64,000 bases of DNA from Rhodoferax sp. (GTDB taxonomy: Bacteria; Pseudomonadota; Gammaproteobacteria; Burkholderiales; Burkholderiaceae_C), in NCBI RefSeq assembly GCF_030646845.1, contig NZ_JAUSLE010000051.1:1-64000 (forward strand), written 5' to 3'. Shown piece after piece: positions 27,663 through 37,367 of this stretch. How positions within the stretch are numbered: the first letter of the stretch is position 1; each line of letters starts with the position of its first letter. The position numbers and the translations under genes were made by a program. The notes under the pieces are model-generated. The model had not been told where the DNA came from and searched no databases. It saw nothing but the letters and a program-made list of their open reading frames with translations.

Positions 27663-30219
27663 GCGCTTCAAACCACAACACGCTGAGCAGCCCCAACGCG
27701 ACTGCCGCCAGCAACTCTGGGAGTGACAGGGCGCCAAACTGGAATAACTGCGCCAGCCACGGCTGATACAGCACCAGCACCAGAAACCCGAGCGTCACGC
27801 CGCTCACGATCCACAGCGTGCGGTTGGGTACGCGCAGCGAAGCCAGCAGGGACCCGGTGCGCGTGCGATTGGAGAAGATGAGTGCCAGGTTGCCCATGAC
27901 CAGCGTCGCAAAGGTGAAGGCCCGCGCCTCGTTCTCCGTGAGTCGCGTGATGCTCCAGGCATAGGCGCCCATCACAACCAGCAGAACGCCGACGCCCTGC
28001 AATAGTGCGAGCGCCAGCGTCGTGCCACCAAACAGCTGCGCATTGGGGTCGCGCGGCGGGCGCTGCATCACGTCGGCTTCGGCCGGTTCGTTTTCAAACA
28101 CCATGGAGCAGGCCGGATCGATGATCAATTCCAGAAAGGCAATGTGCAAGGGGAACAGCACCACCGGCGTACCCAGCAGCACCGGCAGCAGCGCCATCCC
28201 GGCAATCGGCACATGCACCGCCAGGATGTAGGACATGGATTTGCGCAGATTGTCGAAGATGCGCCGGCCCAGCCGCACGGCGCGCACGATCGAGGCAAAG
28301 TTGTCGTCCAGCAGCACCAGCGAGGCCGCCTCACGTGCCACATCGGTGCCGCGCCCGCCCATGGCCACGCCGACGTGCGCGGCCTTCAGCGCCGGTGCGT
28401 CGTTGACACCATCGCCGGTCATCGCCACGATCTCGCCATTGGCCTTGAGCGCCTGCACGATGCGCAGCTTTTGCTCAGGCGCAATGCGGGCGCAAACGCT
28501 CACCGATTTCATGCGCGCCTGCAGTTCGACGTCGCTCATGAGCGCCATCTCATCACCAGTCAGAATCTGGCCCGTCTGACCGGCGTCCAGTTGCGCCTGA
28601 TCGGCAATGGCACGCGCGGTGGCAGGGTAGTCTCCGGTGATCATGACCACACGGACGGCCGCCGTTCGGCACTCAGCCATGGCCGCAGGAATCTCGGGGC
28701 GCAGCGGGTCGGCCAGCCCCAGCAAACCGATGAACTCAAAGTCAAAATCATGCTCGATCGCGGGCCAATGCTCACCATCAAAACGGGCTTGGGCCACACC
28801 CAGTACGCGCAGCCCCCTGGCGGCCATCGCATCGACGGCCGCCGCGATGCGCGCCTGCGCCGGGCCGTCCAGATGGCACAAATCCACGATTGCCTCAGGC
28901 GACCCCTTGGCCGCCACCACGTGCGACTCACCCTCCACCGCCATCCAGACGTGCGACATGGCACGCAGCTCAGGCGTCAATCCATACGCCTGCATCAGCG
29001 TCCAGTCACGGTGCAGATGCTCGGTGTCCTGCAGGTAGTGCTGACCCAGCCGGTGGAAGGCCTTTTCCATCGGGTCAAAAGGCTCGGCCACGCTGGCCAG
29101 AATCGAAAACTCCACCAGGGTGTGAAAGGCCTCTGGCAACTCCGAAGTGGCGGCATAGTCAATGCTCAGACTTTCGCTCTGCACATCGGGGGCGCCCTGG
29201 GCATAGAGCGCCACCACCGTCATGCGGTTCTCGGTCAACGTGCCGGTCTTGTCCGCGCACAGCACCGAAGTCGCACCCAGCGTCTCGATCGCGGTGATGC
29301 GCCGGGTCAACACCTTTTCCCTTGACAGCCGCCACGCGCCCAATGCAGGGAACACCGTGAGCACCACGGGGTACTCCTCCGGCAGCATGGCCATGGCCAG
29401 TGCGATGCCGGCCAGCAACGCGGCCAGCCAGTCGCCGTGCATCAGGCCATGGAGCAGCACCAGCGCCAGGCTTAAGGCCAACGCCAGCAGCGCCAGCGTG
29501 CGGACCAGCCGCGCCGTCTGCTTTTGCAGCGGAGAGCGTTCGACCTCCAGCTTTCCCAGCGCCGCTCCGATGCGGCCGATCTCGCTGCGCGGCCCGGTGG
29601 CCGTCACCCGCGCTGTGCCATGGCCCTGCACCACCAGCGTTCCCGAATAGACGAAAGGCAGATCGTCACCACCAGGCGCCACGGCGGCGGTCTCGATAGT
29701 TGCCGCGATCTTGCGCACCGGCATCGCCTCGCCCGTCAACAGCGATTCATCCAACTGAAGACCCGTGGCGGACAGCAGCGTGGCGTCCGCCGGCACGCGA
29801 TCACCCTCCGCCAGCACCACCAGATCGCCGCGCACCACCTCGCTGCCGGCAACGCGCTCACGCCGGCCATCGCGAATCACCAGCGCGCGCGGGCTGGTGA
29901 GGTCGCGCAGCGCCTCGATGGCACGCTCGGTCTTGCCCTCCTGGTACAGCGTCAGGCCGATCATGCCCAGCACGAAGCCGAACAGAACCAGTCCTTCCTG
30001 CAATTCTCCCAGGACCAGATAGAGGGAGCCCGCTGCCAGCAGCAACAGGAACATGGGCTCGCGCATCGTCTCCCGCATGATGTCCAGCCAGGTCCGGTGC
30101 TGCCCACCGGGCAGCGCATTCGGACCTTCGTCGCGCAGACGCTGCGCGGCCTGCGCCGTGCTCAAGCCATCCACGCCATCGCGGTCGTTCAAGACCTCAT
30201 CAGCCGCCGGTAAAACCAT
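27622..30219 (-). CDS. Cation-transporting P-type ATPase (P2-like, unusual TM4 motif)
   Basis: 865-residue P-type ATPase. Order: cation ATPase N-terminal domain (TAQAAQRLRDEGPNALP), actuator-domain LTGEAMPV (161-168), TM4 motif PEEYP (280-284), phosphorylation site DKTGTLT (323-329), nucleotide-binding domain, hinge TGDGVNDAPALKAAHVGVAMG, and a C-terminal cation-ATPase membrane domain. PEEYP replaces the PEGLP of Ca2+ pumps, so the ion is uncertain (Ca2+, Mn2+ or another). ATG 30219 is preceded by a GGGGGAAG ribosome-binding site. The first 31 nt overlap the end of the mgtA-like gene upstream, indicating coupled expression of two ATPases. Confidence 0.88.
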   Translation of the reverse strand: MVLPAADEVLNDRDGVDGLSTAQAAQRLRDEGPNALPGGQHRTWLDIMRETMREPMFLLLLAAGSLYLVLGELQEGLVLFGFVLGMIGLTLYQEGKTERAIEALRDLTSPRALVIRDGRRERVAGSEVVRGDLVVLAEGDRVPADATLLSATGLQLDESLLTGEAMPVRKIAATIETAAVAPGGDDLPFVYSGTLVVQGHGTARVTATGPRSEIGRIGAALGKLEVERSPLQKQTARLVRTLALLALALSLALVLLHGLMHGDWLAALLAGIALAMAMLPEEYPVVLTVFPALGAWRLSREKVLTRRITAIETLGATSVLCADKTGTLTENRMTVVALYAQGAPDVQSESLSIDYAATSELPEAFHTLVEFSILASVAEPFDPMEKAFHRLGQHYLQDTEHLHRDWTLMQAYGLTPELRAMSHVWMAVEGESHVVAAKGSPEAIVDLCHLDGPAQARIAAAVDAMAARGLRVLGVAQARFDGEHWPAIEHDFDFEFIGLLGLADPLRPEIPAAMAECRTAAVRVVMITGDYPATARAIADQAQLDAGQTGQILTGDEMALMSDVELQARMKSVSVCARIAPEQKLRIVQALKANGEIVAMTGDGVNDAPALKAAHVGVAMGGRGTDVAREAASLVLLDDNFASIVRAVRLGRRIFDNLRKSMSYILAVHVPIAGMALLPVLLGTPVVLFPLHIAFLELIIDPACSMVFENEPAEADVMQRPPRDPNAQLFGGTTLALALLQGVGVLLVVMGAYAWSITRLTENEARAFTFATLVMGNLALIFSNRTRTGSLLASLRVPNRTLWIVSGVTLGFLVLVLYQPWLAQLFQFGALSLPELLAAVALGLLSVLWFEALKTRRRLPQARLL

Positions 30220-32675
30220 TGCTTCCCCCCTTCCACCGCGAACAAATATGAAACAAGCAGTGGCATCAGTACTCCGAAAAATGACAGTGGCAGCGCAGTA
30301 AACCCGAGATACGGCGCCAATGGACTGAACGGCAGAATCATCGCCGACAGGACGACCCCCAAAGACGTCAGCACCAGCCATCGGGTGGGATGGCTGCGCA
30401 AGGGATTGCGCCGGGTTCGAATCACGAAAATCACCAGCACCTGGGTGGCAATGGATTCCACGAACCAGCCGGTGCGAAAGAGGGTTTCGTTGGCACTGAA
30501 CAGGCTGATCAGCAGGTAAAACGTCAGGAAGTCAAACATCGAGCTGATCGGCCCGATGGTCAACATGAAATTGCGGATGAAGCCCATGTCCCATCGTTTT
30601 GGCTGCGCCAGGTCTTCCGCGTCCACATTGTCCATGGGCAGCGTTATTTCAGACACGTCATACATCAGGTTGTTGAGCAGAATCTGCAGCGGCAGCATGG
30701 GCAGAAACGGCAAGAACAGCGTCGCCGCCGCCATGCTGAACATGTTGCCGAAGTTGGAACTGGTGGCCATCATGATGTACTTCATCACATTGCCAAAGGT
30801 GCGACGGCCTTCGAGGATGCCTTTGTGCAGCACCATCAGATCATTCTCCAGCAGGATCATGGCAGCCGCCTGCTTGGCCACGTCCACCGCGCCGTCCACC
30901 GAGATGCCGACATCGGCCGTGTGCAGCGAGGGCGCGTCATTGATGCCGTCACCCAGGTAGCCCACCACATGACCGCGCGCTTTCAGTGCCAGGATGATGC
31001 GATTCTTCTGTGACGGGTTGACGCGGCAGAACAGGTTGACGGCTTCAACCCGGGCGCGCAGGGCATCGTCGTTCATCGCCGCGACATCCGTGCCGGTCAG
31101 CACACCGTCGATGGCCACGCCCAGCTGGGTGCAGACATGACGCGTCACCCGCTCGTTGTCACCCGTCACGATCTTCACGGCCACGCCGCTGGCCGCCAGC
31201 GCTTTCAGGGCCGCAGCAGCGCTGGCTTTGGGCGGGTCCAGAAAGGCCGCGAAACCCGCGAACACCAGTTCACTCTCATCGGACACGACAGCGTGCGGGT
31301 GATCAATCGGCACGTCGCGCCAGGCGATGCCGAGCACCCGAAAACCCTCCTCGCCCAGACTGTCAAACAGCGCATTGATGCGCACGCGCGCGGCCGCATC
31401 GAGGACCGCCGTGGCGTCTGAACTGTCCTGGTAATGCGTACACAAGCGAACAATGTCTTCGGGGGCGCCCTTGACGACCAGCCGGCGTGCACCGGAGCGC
31501 TCGACCAGCACCGACACCCGGCGCCGCTCGAAATCAAATGGCACTTCGTCGACCTTGCGCCAGCCTGAAACGTCGATTTCCTGATGCGCCAGGATGGCAT
31601 CGTCCAGCGGGCTTTTCAGGCCGCTCTCAAAGTAGCTGTTGAGGTAGGCCAGCTCCAGAACGTGCGGATCATCCTGACCATCTGCATCCACATGGCGTTC
31701 CAGCCGGATGCGGGCCTCGGTCAGGGTGCCGGTCTTGTCGGTGCACAGCACGTCCATGGCGCCCATGTCCTGGATCGCTGACGGGCGCTTGACAATGACC
31801 TTGAGAGCGGCCATGCGCAGGGCGCCTCGCGTCAGCGTCACCGACACCACCATCGGCAGCAACTCGGGTGTCAGCCCGACGGCCAGTGCGACGGCAAACA
31901 GGAACGACTCCAGCAGCGAGCGATGCAAGGCCACATTGACCAGCAAGGTGAACAGCACCAGCATCAGGGTCAGCCGCATGATGAGCATGCCGAAATGCCG
32001 GGTACCGATCTCGAAGGCGGTAGGCGGCGCCTTTTCGGCCAGACTGACCGCTATTTGACCCAGGGACGTGGCGCCGCCGGTACGCCCGATCAGCACCTGG
32101 GCCGAGCCACTGACGACGGAACTGCCCATGAAGACCGCGTCAACCGCTTCCAGCGCCCAGGCCTGCGGCGAGGCTGGGCTGGCCGGGTGATGCGACGCTT
32201 GCTGGGCTTTCTTTTCAACCGGATAAGGCTCGCCCGTGAGTTGCGCCTGATTCACGAAGAAGTCGTCCGCTTCCAGCACCCTGGCATCGGCCGGCACGAG
32301 ATTGCCCGCTGACAGCATCACCACATCGCCGGGCACCAGCTCGGTAACCGGCAGTTCACGCGGGTGGCCGTCACGCAGCACAGTGGCTGTCACCGCCACC
32401 TTGAGGGCCAGCTGTTCAGCCGCGCGGCCGGCCCGGTAAGCCTGCACGAAGTCCAGCGTCACACTCATCACCACGATGGCGCCGATGATGAGGGCGCCGG
32501 TGACATCGCCCGTCAAGGCCGAGATGCCGCTGGCTGCCAGCAGCACCAGGACCAACGGGTTTTTGAAGTGCGCCAGAAACTGCCACAGCACCGCCCGTTG
32601 CGTGGCGGGTTGGAGCCGGTTGGGCCCGCACTGCTTGAGCCGTTCAGCGGCTTCGGCGCTGGTCAGCCCCTTCAT
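30189..32675 (-). CDS. mgtA: Magnesium-translocating P-type ATPase (MgtA-like)
   Basis: 828-residue P3B-type ATPase importing Mg2+. Diagnostic TM4 motif LTPELLPMVVSVTLTRGALRM (about 268-288), phosphorylation site DKTGTLT (313-319), LTGEPYPVEKKA in the actuator domain, GDGINDAPSLHTADVGISVDGAVDVAKQAAAMILLEND, and the MgtA-type membrane end with MMATSSNFGNMFSMAAATLFLPFLPMLPLQILLNNLMYD. It is about 70 residues shorter than E. coli MgtA, mainly at the N-terminus; the open frame upstream of ATG 32675 has no other start before a stop. No Mg2+-sensing leader was recognised. First gene of the two-ATPase operon. Confidence 0.92.
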   Translation of the reverse strand: MKGLTSAEAAERLKQCGPNRLQPATQRAVLWQFLAHFKNPLVLVLLAASGISALTGDVTGALIIGAIVVMSVTLDFVQAYRAGRAAEQLALKVAVTATVLRDGHPRELPVTELVPGDVVMLSAGNLVPADARVLEADDFFVNQAQLTGEPYPVEKKAQQASHHPASPASPQAWALEAVDAVFMGSSVVSGSAQVLIGRTGGATSLGQIAVSLAEKAPPTAFEIGTRHFGMLIMRLTLMLVLFTLLVNVALHRSLLESFLFAVALAVGLTPELLPMVVSVTLTRGALRMAALKVIVKRPSAIQDMGAMDVLCTDKTGTLTEARIRLERHVDADGQDDPHVLELAYLNSYFESGLKSPLDDAILAHQEIDVSGWRKVDEVPFDFERRRVSVLVERSGARRLVVKGAPEDIVRLCTHYQDSSDATAVLDAAARVRINALFDSLGEEGFRVLGIAWRDVPIDHPHAVVSDESELVFAGFAAFLDPPKASAAAALKALAASGVAVKIVTGDNERVTRHVCTQLGVAIDGVLTGTDVAAMNDDALRARVEAVNLFCRVNPSQKNRIILALKARGHVVGYLGDGINDAPSLHTADVGISVDGAVDVAKQAAAMILLENDLMVLHKGILEGRRTFGNVMKYIMMATSSNFGNMFSMAAATLFLPFLPMLPLQILLNNLMYDVSEITLPMDNVDAEDLAQPKRWDMGFIRNFMLTIGPISSMFDFLTFYLLISLFSANETLFRTGWFVESIATQVLVIFVIRTRRNPLRSHPTRWLVLTSLGVVLSAMILPFSPLAPYLGFTALPLSFFGVLMPLLVSYLFAVEGGKQWFYRRLMRS

Positions 32676-33041
32676 TGGCCATCCCGATCGGCAGGGTGCA
32701 TCGGCGCTGCGGCCTGCACGGAATTACCGCTGATGACGGGAAGAGAAGCAGTCATGATCTGAATAGCTTACCCCCAACGCCCCGGCCAAACCCAGATCGA
32801 ATCGACACAGCGGCAGAGGTCTTCGCCAGATCATCAGCCTTGCTCGAATCAGTTGATTATTCTCAAAGCGGCGTTCACCCAGACGCGCATATTCGTTCAG
32901 GCAATCCGCTACCGATTGAATTGGCGGGCGCTTGAAACTCTTGTGGCGTGAAATCAAACGCCCCGCACCGTTTGCCACAAGCCCAGTGCCTGAGTGGCAT
33001 GATTCGACAATCAACCCATCAGCGCCAGTGGGGAGCCTTTC
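32676..33041. other. 366-bp divergent intergenic region (mgtA-like gene / hydrolase gene)
   Basis: Holds the upstream regions of the P-type ATPase operon (minus) and the alpha/beta hydrolase (plus). No convincing gene, repeat copy, riboswitch or terminator was seen. Small open frames here have no family features and an odd composition. Confidence 0.5.
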
Positions 33042-33839
33042 ATGCATCAACTTGAGCCTTTCGTTCGTGAGGCCGGCACCGGCCCTGGCGTTGTCTGCAC
33101 CCACTCGAACGCAAGCAACTCAGGCCAATGGCGCGGGCTGATGGACCTTCTGGCGCCAGCATTCCGCGTTTTCGCCCCCGATTCCTACGATTCCGGCAAG
33201 AGCCCGGCGTGGCCCTCAGACCGAGTCATCAGCCTTCGGGACGAGGTCGCGCTCATCGAGCCCGTGCTCGCAAGAGCCGGCTCCCCGCTGGCGCTGGTTG
33301 GCCACTCTTATGGCGCCGCGGTCGCACTGATCGCTGCCCTGGCCAACCCGGGCCGTGTACGCGCCATGGCGCTGTACAAACCAACGCTGTTTGCGCTGCT
33401 CGACACAGAGACGCCGCCGCCGAACGAGGCGGAAGGAATCCGCAACGCAGTAGCGAATGCAGGCATTGCCCTTGACGCAGGAAATAAAGATGCCGCCGCC
33501 GAGCAGTTCATTGACTACTGGATGGGTGCCGGTGCGTGGAAACACACGCCGGATCAACGCAAACCGCCAATTGCTGCGTCGGTGACGAATGTGCGCAGAT
33601 GGGCCCATGCCTTGTTCACTGAGCCGACACCGCTGGCGGCATTCCGTGCGCTCAATATCCCGGTCCTCTACATGGTGGGCAAGCGCTCGACGCCCTCGGC
33701 GCACGGCGTTGCCCGACTTCTGGCCAATGAACTGCCGCAAGTTGAGCTGGTGGAGTTTGAGGATCTCGGGCATATGGGTCCTGTGACCGATCCTGAGACC
33801 GTCAATAACATCATTGCCCGATTTCTCGCTCGGGTCTAG
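33042..33839 (+). CDS. Alpha/beta-fold hydrolase
   Basis: 265-residue serine hydrolase of the alpha/beta fold. Oxyanion region VVCTHSNASNSGQWRGLMDLL, nucleophile elbow LVGHSYGAAVAL (Ser about residue 90), and a late histidine in EDLGHMGPVTDPETV. The HSNAS after the first strand replaces the usual HG dipeptide, a variation seen in some environmental hydrolases. GGGGAG is 8 nt before the ATG. Single gene, convergent with the ketopantoate reductase. Substrate unknown. Confidence 0.85.
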   Translation: MHQLEPFVREAGTGPGVVCTHSNASNSGQWRGLMDLLAPAFRVFAPDSYDSGKSPAWPSDRVISLRDEVALIEPVLARAGSPLALVGHSYGAAVALIAALANPGRVRAMALYKPTLFALLDTETPPPNEAEGIRNAVANAGIALDAGNKDAAAEQFIDYWMGAGAWKHTPDQRKPPIAASVTNVRRWAHALFTEPTPLAAFRALNIPVLYMVGKRSTPSAHGVARLLANELPQVELVEFEDLGHMGPVTDPETVNNIIARFLARV

Positions 33840-33893
33840 TTATTGCACCGAGGGTGGTGGCGAACAGTATCTGGCGGCCCTGCCCGCAAGCCA

Positions 33894-34886
33894 TCAATAC
33901 AGACCCCGCACCCGCGCATGCAGCCGCGACAAGCCCAGCAAGGCATCGGTAAACGGTGTCGGCACGCCAGTCAGCGTGGCCAGTTCTTTGACCACCGTCA
34001 CCAGGGCATCCAGCTCGACGGCGCGCTCCATCTCCACGTCCTGCAGCATCGAGGTCTTGAAGGCGCCCAGCTTGAGCGTCACGGCGTGACGGTCTTCGGG
34101 CTGCTGGTCAATCGGTATCCCGATGCGCGCACCGATTTCCTTGGCTTCCAGCATCACGCTGGAGACAAAACCACGCACCAGGTCATCCCCCAGGATCAGG
34201 TCGGTGGTGGCGCCGGTGATGGCGCTGATCGGGTTCACGGTCATGTTGCCCCACAGCTTGTACCAGGTGTCTTTCTGAATCTGGTCAGAAACATCGACGT
34301 CAAATCCTGCCTTGCCCAACAGTGCGGCGAGTTGCGCCACGCGTTCGGTCCTGACGCCTGAGGGCTCGCCAATGATCAGCTTGTTGCCAAAGTGGTGGTG
34401 CACATAGCCCGGCAATATCAGCGAGCAGCTGGCGTGCACCACGCAGCCAATGACACTGGCGGCAGGGATGGCCGCACCAATCTCGCCTGTGGCGTCCACG
34501 GCGGTGAGGCGGGTGTTCTCGAAGCGCCCACCAAAACCGTGAAAAAACCACCAGGGCACGCCGTTCATGGCGGTGAGCACCACCGTGTGGGGACCGATCA
34601 AGGGGCCGATGTGGCGCGCGACTTCCAGCATCGCTGGTGACTTGACGGCAATCACCACCAGATCCTGCACGCCCAGTTCGGCGGGGTTGGCGCTGGCCTG
34701 GACGGACGCCGTCGCCTCGACGTGGCCGTGGCGGGACCGCAGCCCATGGCGTTTGAGGGCGTCCAGCGTGGCGCCGCGCGCCACCACGCTCACCCGACAC
34801 CCGGCGCCCGCCAGCCGCACACCGATCCAGCCGCCGATGGCGCCGGCGCCGTAGATGCACACTTTATTGAAGTTTTTATTGATCAT
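33894..34886 (-). CDS. 2-dehydropantoate 2-reductase family oxidoreductase
   Basis: 330-residue NADPH-dependent ketopantoate reductase (ApbA/PanE family). Rossmann motif YGAGAIGGWIGVRLAGAG (residues 12-29), IAVKSPAMLEV, the conserved NG-containing loop TAMNGVPWWFFHG, and the C-terminal helical domain with the catalytic lysine region QKDTWYKLWGNMTVNPISAITGAT. Several paralogues of this family are common in Comamonadaceae, so a true pantothenate role is not assured. A copy of the dispersed repeat abuts the start codon, so the ribosome-binding region and 5' leader come from the repeat. Downstream of the HpaI-like gene, same strand. Confidence 0.88.
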   Translation of the reverse strand: MINKNFNKVCIYGAGAIGGWIGVRLAGAGCRVSVVARGATLDALKRHGLRSRHGHVEATASVQASANPAELGVQDLVVIAVKSPAMLEVARHIGPLIGPHTVVLTAMNGVPWWFFHGFGGRFENTRLTAVDATGEIGAAIPAASVIGCVVHASCSLILPGYVHHHFGNKLIIGEPSGVRTERVAQLAALLGKAGFDVDVSDQIQKDTWYKLWGNMTVNPISAITGATTDLILGDDLVRGFVSSVMLEAKEIGARIGIPIDQQPEDRHAVTLKLGAFKTSMLQDVEMERAVELDALVTVVKELATLTGVPTPFTDALLGLSRLHARVRGLY

Positions 34887-34938
34887 TTTGGCCTGTAGCC
34901 CCCGTCGAATATGCGCAATACGCTCTCATTTTGATAGC
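34887..34938 (-). repeat. Dispersed repeat, full copy at the ketopantoate reductase start
   Basis: On the minus strand: GCTATCAAAATGAGAGC core, TTGCGCATATTCGAC, G-tract at offset 36-40, then CTACAGGCCAAAA. It ends immediately at the ATG of the reductase gene, inside the 149-bp gap that separates it from the HpaI-like gene. Confidence 0.85.
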
Positions 34939-35035
34939 TAATGACAATCCGATCAACCGCATCAACGACGTTCTGACCGGCCCTGAAGACGGGCCACCAT
35001 GTGCCTGTAAATCACCGAACCGGAGCATGACACGC

Positions 35036-35743
35036 TCAATAGGTCTGCCCGGCCGGGGCAGGTGCTGCAGGGGTCGCTTTAAAACGCCCCGCGAGGGCGC
35101 TGGTGTGGCGGGCCAGCAAGTAGGTATCCAGCCCGACCGCAACAAAGGTGGCGCCCAGCGACAGGTAGTGCCGGGCCAGGGCTTCGTCCGGCGTCAGGAT
35201 GCCGGCGGCCTTGCCGGCCTTGACGATGCGGGCGATCGCATCCAGGTTATCGAGCGCCGTCCGGGTTTCGGCCTGCACCAGCAGGCAGACCTGGGCATTG
35301 GCCTCATGCGCATACTGCGGGTAGCGGCCCCAGCGCGAGGCGCGGGCGCCGCCCATGCCGCGAATGCCGCCGCGTCCATCGGCTTGCGGGTAGCGCATAG
35401 CGCGAACCAGTGCCGCCGCCTGCGTCGCTGTGTCCACCATGGGGACCAGCAGGGTCTGAATGCCGACGTCCAGGTATTGCTTGATCAGCATCTCGCCGAC
35501 ATGGCCATGGCCCATGGGCACCCGTGCAATCGCATGGGTGCCGGGGTAGCCCGCCACCGCTTGGGCCTGGGCCACCAGACAGGGCAGGTCATTCGGCGCG
35601 TGCTCGCCGTCCAGCAGCAGCCAGTCAAAGCCGGCGCCAGCGCAAATTTCTGTGGTGTAGGCGTCGGGCAAGCCAACCCACAGGCCGATCTGGGCCTGCT
35701 TGTTGGCCAGTGCTTGTTTGAAGGGGTTCACAGGGGTTTTCAT
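35036..35743 (-). CDS. HpcH/HpaI-family aldolase with an internal deletion
   Basis: 235-residue protein otherwise very like 2-oxo-acid aldolases of the HpaI family (usually about 265). Present: catalytic His48 (DGEHAPND), Arg74 (IARVPMGHG), metal-ligand Glu159 (VQAET), [17 protein letters not shown] and the C-terminal [27 protein letters not shown]. Missing: about 30 residues between DAIAR and IVKAGKAAG, including the GPADL loop that holds the second metal-ligand Asp. The frame is intact across the join. The enzyme is probably inactive or altered as an aldolase. ATG 35743 is where similarity starts; the longer frame upstream is not homologous. Confidence 0.83.
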   Translation of the reverse strand: MKTPVNPFKQALANKQAQIGLWVGLPDAYTTEICAGAGFDWLLLDGEHAPNDLPCLVAQAQAVAGYPGTHAIARVPMGHGHVGEMLIKQYLDVGIQTLLVPMVDTATQAAALVRAMRYPQADGRGGIRGMGGARASRWGRYPQYAHEANAQVCLLVQAETRTALDNLDAIARIVKAGKAAGILTPDEALARHYLSLGATFVAVGLDTYLLARHTSALAGRFKATPAAPAPAGQTY

Positions 35744-35926
35744 GCAGACAGCTTTCAAAAAAGAACAGACAGACAGTGCGCTCCCCCCATGGGGCCGAGG
35801 AGCAAGGCCTCGCATGCCTGCAGCCGCAGCTTGCGGTGAATGAAGGGCGTGGCAACGGATTCCATTTGTTTGACACCTTAACCGACGGTCACAATTTTGC
35901 GCTCGACCATGGCAATGGGTCGGAAA

Positions 35927-35942
35927 CTGTGGTTTCATACAG
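35927..35942. promoter_or_regulatory. LexA-type box upstream of radA
   Basis: CTGTGGTTTCATACAG fits CTGT-N8-ACAG, and the flanks extend the symmetry to ACTGT...ACAGT. It ends 12 bp before the radA start, where a bound repressor would block transcription or initiation. The centre is less A/T-rich than in the comM box, so support is weaker. Confidence 0.5.
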
Positions 35943-35954
35943 TAACATCCAACC

Positions 35955-37322
35955 ATGGCCAAAGAAAAAACCATTTACGTTTGCTCCGATTGTGGTGGCA
36001 GCAGCCCCAAGTGGCTGGGCAAATGCCCGAGCTGCAACGCCTGGAACACGCTGATTGAATCGGTCGCCGAAAGCGCGGCGCCGACCAAGAACCGCTTCGC
36101 CTCACTGGCCAAGACCTCGGAGATCGCCACTCTGGGCGACATTGATGCCGTTGACATGGCCCGCACCCCCACCGGCCACGAGGAACTGGACCGCGTGCTG
36201 GGCGGCGGCATTGTGGAGGGCGGCGTGGTGCTGATTGGCGGCGACCCCGGCATCGGGAAGTCGACCCTGCTGTTGCAGGCGCTGGATTCGCTGCAACGCA
36301 GCGGGCAAAAAACCTTGTACGTGACGGGCGAAGAAAGTGGCGCCCAGGTGGCGCTGCGTTCGCGCCGCCTCGGGCTGGACAACAGCCAGGTGAAGGTACT
36401 GGCCGAGATCCAGCTGGAGCGCATTCTCGCCACGCTCGATGCCACGCAACCCGACATCGCGGTCATCGATTCGATTCAGACGGTGTACTCGGACCAGCTC
36501 ACTTCAGCACCAGGTTCCGTGGCCCAGGTGCGCGAGTGCGCAGCGCACCTGACGCGTGCGGCCAAGGCCAGCGGCGTCAGCATCGTCCTGGTCGGCCACG
36601 TCACCAAGGAAGGCGCGCTGGCCGGGCCGCGCGTGCTGGAGCACATGGTGGACACCGTTCTGTACTTCGAAGGTGACACGCACAGCAGCTTCAGATTGGT
36701 GCGCGCCATCAAGAACCGTTTTGGCGCCGTCAACGAAATCGGTGTATTCGCCATGACCGAGAAAGGCCTCAAGGGCGTGTCCAACCCGAGCGCCATTTTC
36801 CTGAGCCAGCATGCCGAGCCCGTGCCCGGCAGCTGTGTCATGGTCACGCTCGAAGGAACGCGCCCGATGCTGGTGGAAATTCAGGCGCTGGTGGACAGCG
36901 GCGGGCCATCGCCCAGGCGCTTGAGCGTGGGGCTGGACAAGGACCGTCTGGCCATGCTGCTGGCGGTGCTGCACCGCCACGCCGGCGTCGCCTGCATGGA
37001 CCAGGACGTCTTTGTGAATGCCGTGGGCGGCGTGCGCATCAGCGAGCCCGCCGCCGATCTGGCGGTGTTGCTGGCCATCACTTCGTCTTTACGCGGCAAG
37101 CCGCTGCCCAAGGGATTCTTTGCGTTTGGCGAGGTGGGGCTGGCCGGCGAGGTACGGCCCGCACCGCGTGGTCAGGAGCGGCTGAAAGAAGCTGCCAAGC
37201 TGGGGTTCAGCGTGGCGGTGGTGCCCAAGGCCAATGCGCCCAAAAAGCCCATCGAGGGCCTGACCATCCATGCGGTGGAGCGGGTCGAGCAGGCGATGGA
37301 AGTGGTGCGCTCACTGCAGTAG
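35955..37322 (+). CDS. radA: DNA repair protein RadA
   Basis: 455-residue RadA/Sms, a RecA-related hexameric helicase that drives branch migration in recombination and, in transformable bacteria, extends the D-loop. N-terminal zinc finger [18 protein letters not shown] (10-27), Walker [11 protein letters not shown] (95-104), the RadA-specific KNRFG motif ([13 protein letters not shown]), and the C-terminal Lon-protease-like domain ([32 protein letters not shown]). Full normal length. Monocistronic. A LexA-type palindrome lies just upstream. Confidence 0.96.
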   Translation: MAKEKTIYVCSDCGGSSPKWLGKCPSCNAWNTLIESVAESAAPTKNRFASLAKTSEIATLGDIDAVDMARTPTGHEELDRVLGGGIVEGGVVLIGGDPGIGKSTLLLQALDSLQRSGQKTLYVTGEESGAQVALRSRRLGLDNSQVKVLAEIQLERILATLDATQPDIAVIDSIQTVYSDQLTSAPGSVAQVRECAAHLTRAAKASGVSIVLVGHVTKEGALAGPRVLEHMVDTVLYFEGDTHSSFRLVRAIKNRFGAVNEIGVFAMTEKGLKGVSNPSAIFLSQHAEPVPGSCVMVTLEGTRPMLVEIQALVDSGGPSPRRLSVGLDKDRLAMLLAVLHRHAGVACMDQDVFVNAVGGVRISEPAADLAVLLAITSSLRGKPLPKGFFAFGEVGLAGEVRPAPRGQERLKEAAKLGFSVAVVPKANAPKKPIEGLTIHAVERVEQAMEVVRSLQ

Positions 37323-37367
37323 CGCCAGCGTCGTTGCGTCATTGGTGCGATTCGACGCCTTTCATGA

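Noticed and set aside
32724..33104. 126-residue minus-strand open frame upstream of mgtA
   Set aside because: It overlaps the hydrolase start, has no family features and a patchy composition.
35744..35974. N-terminal extension of the HpaI-like gene
   Set aside because: The extra 77 residues overlap the radA promoter and start and are not aldolase-like.
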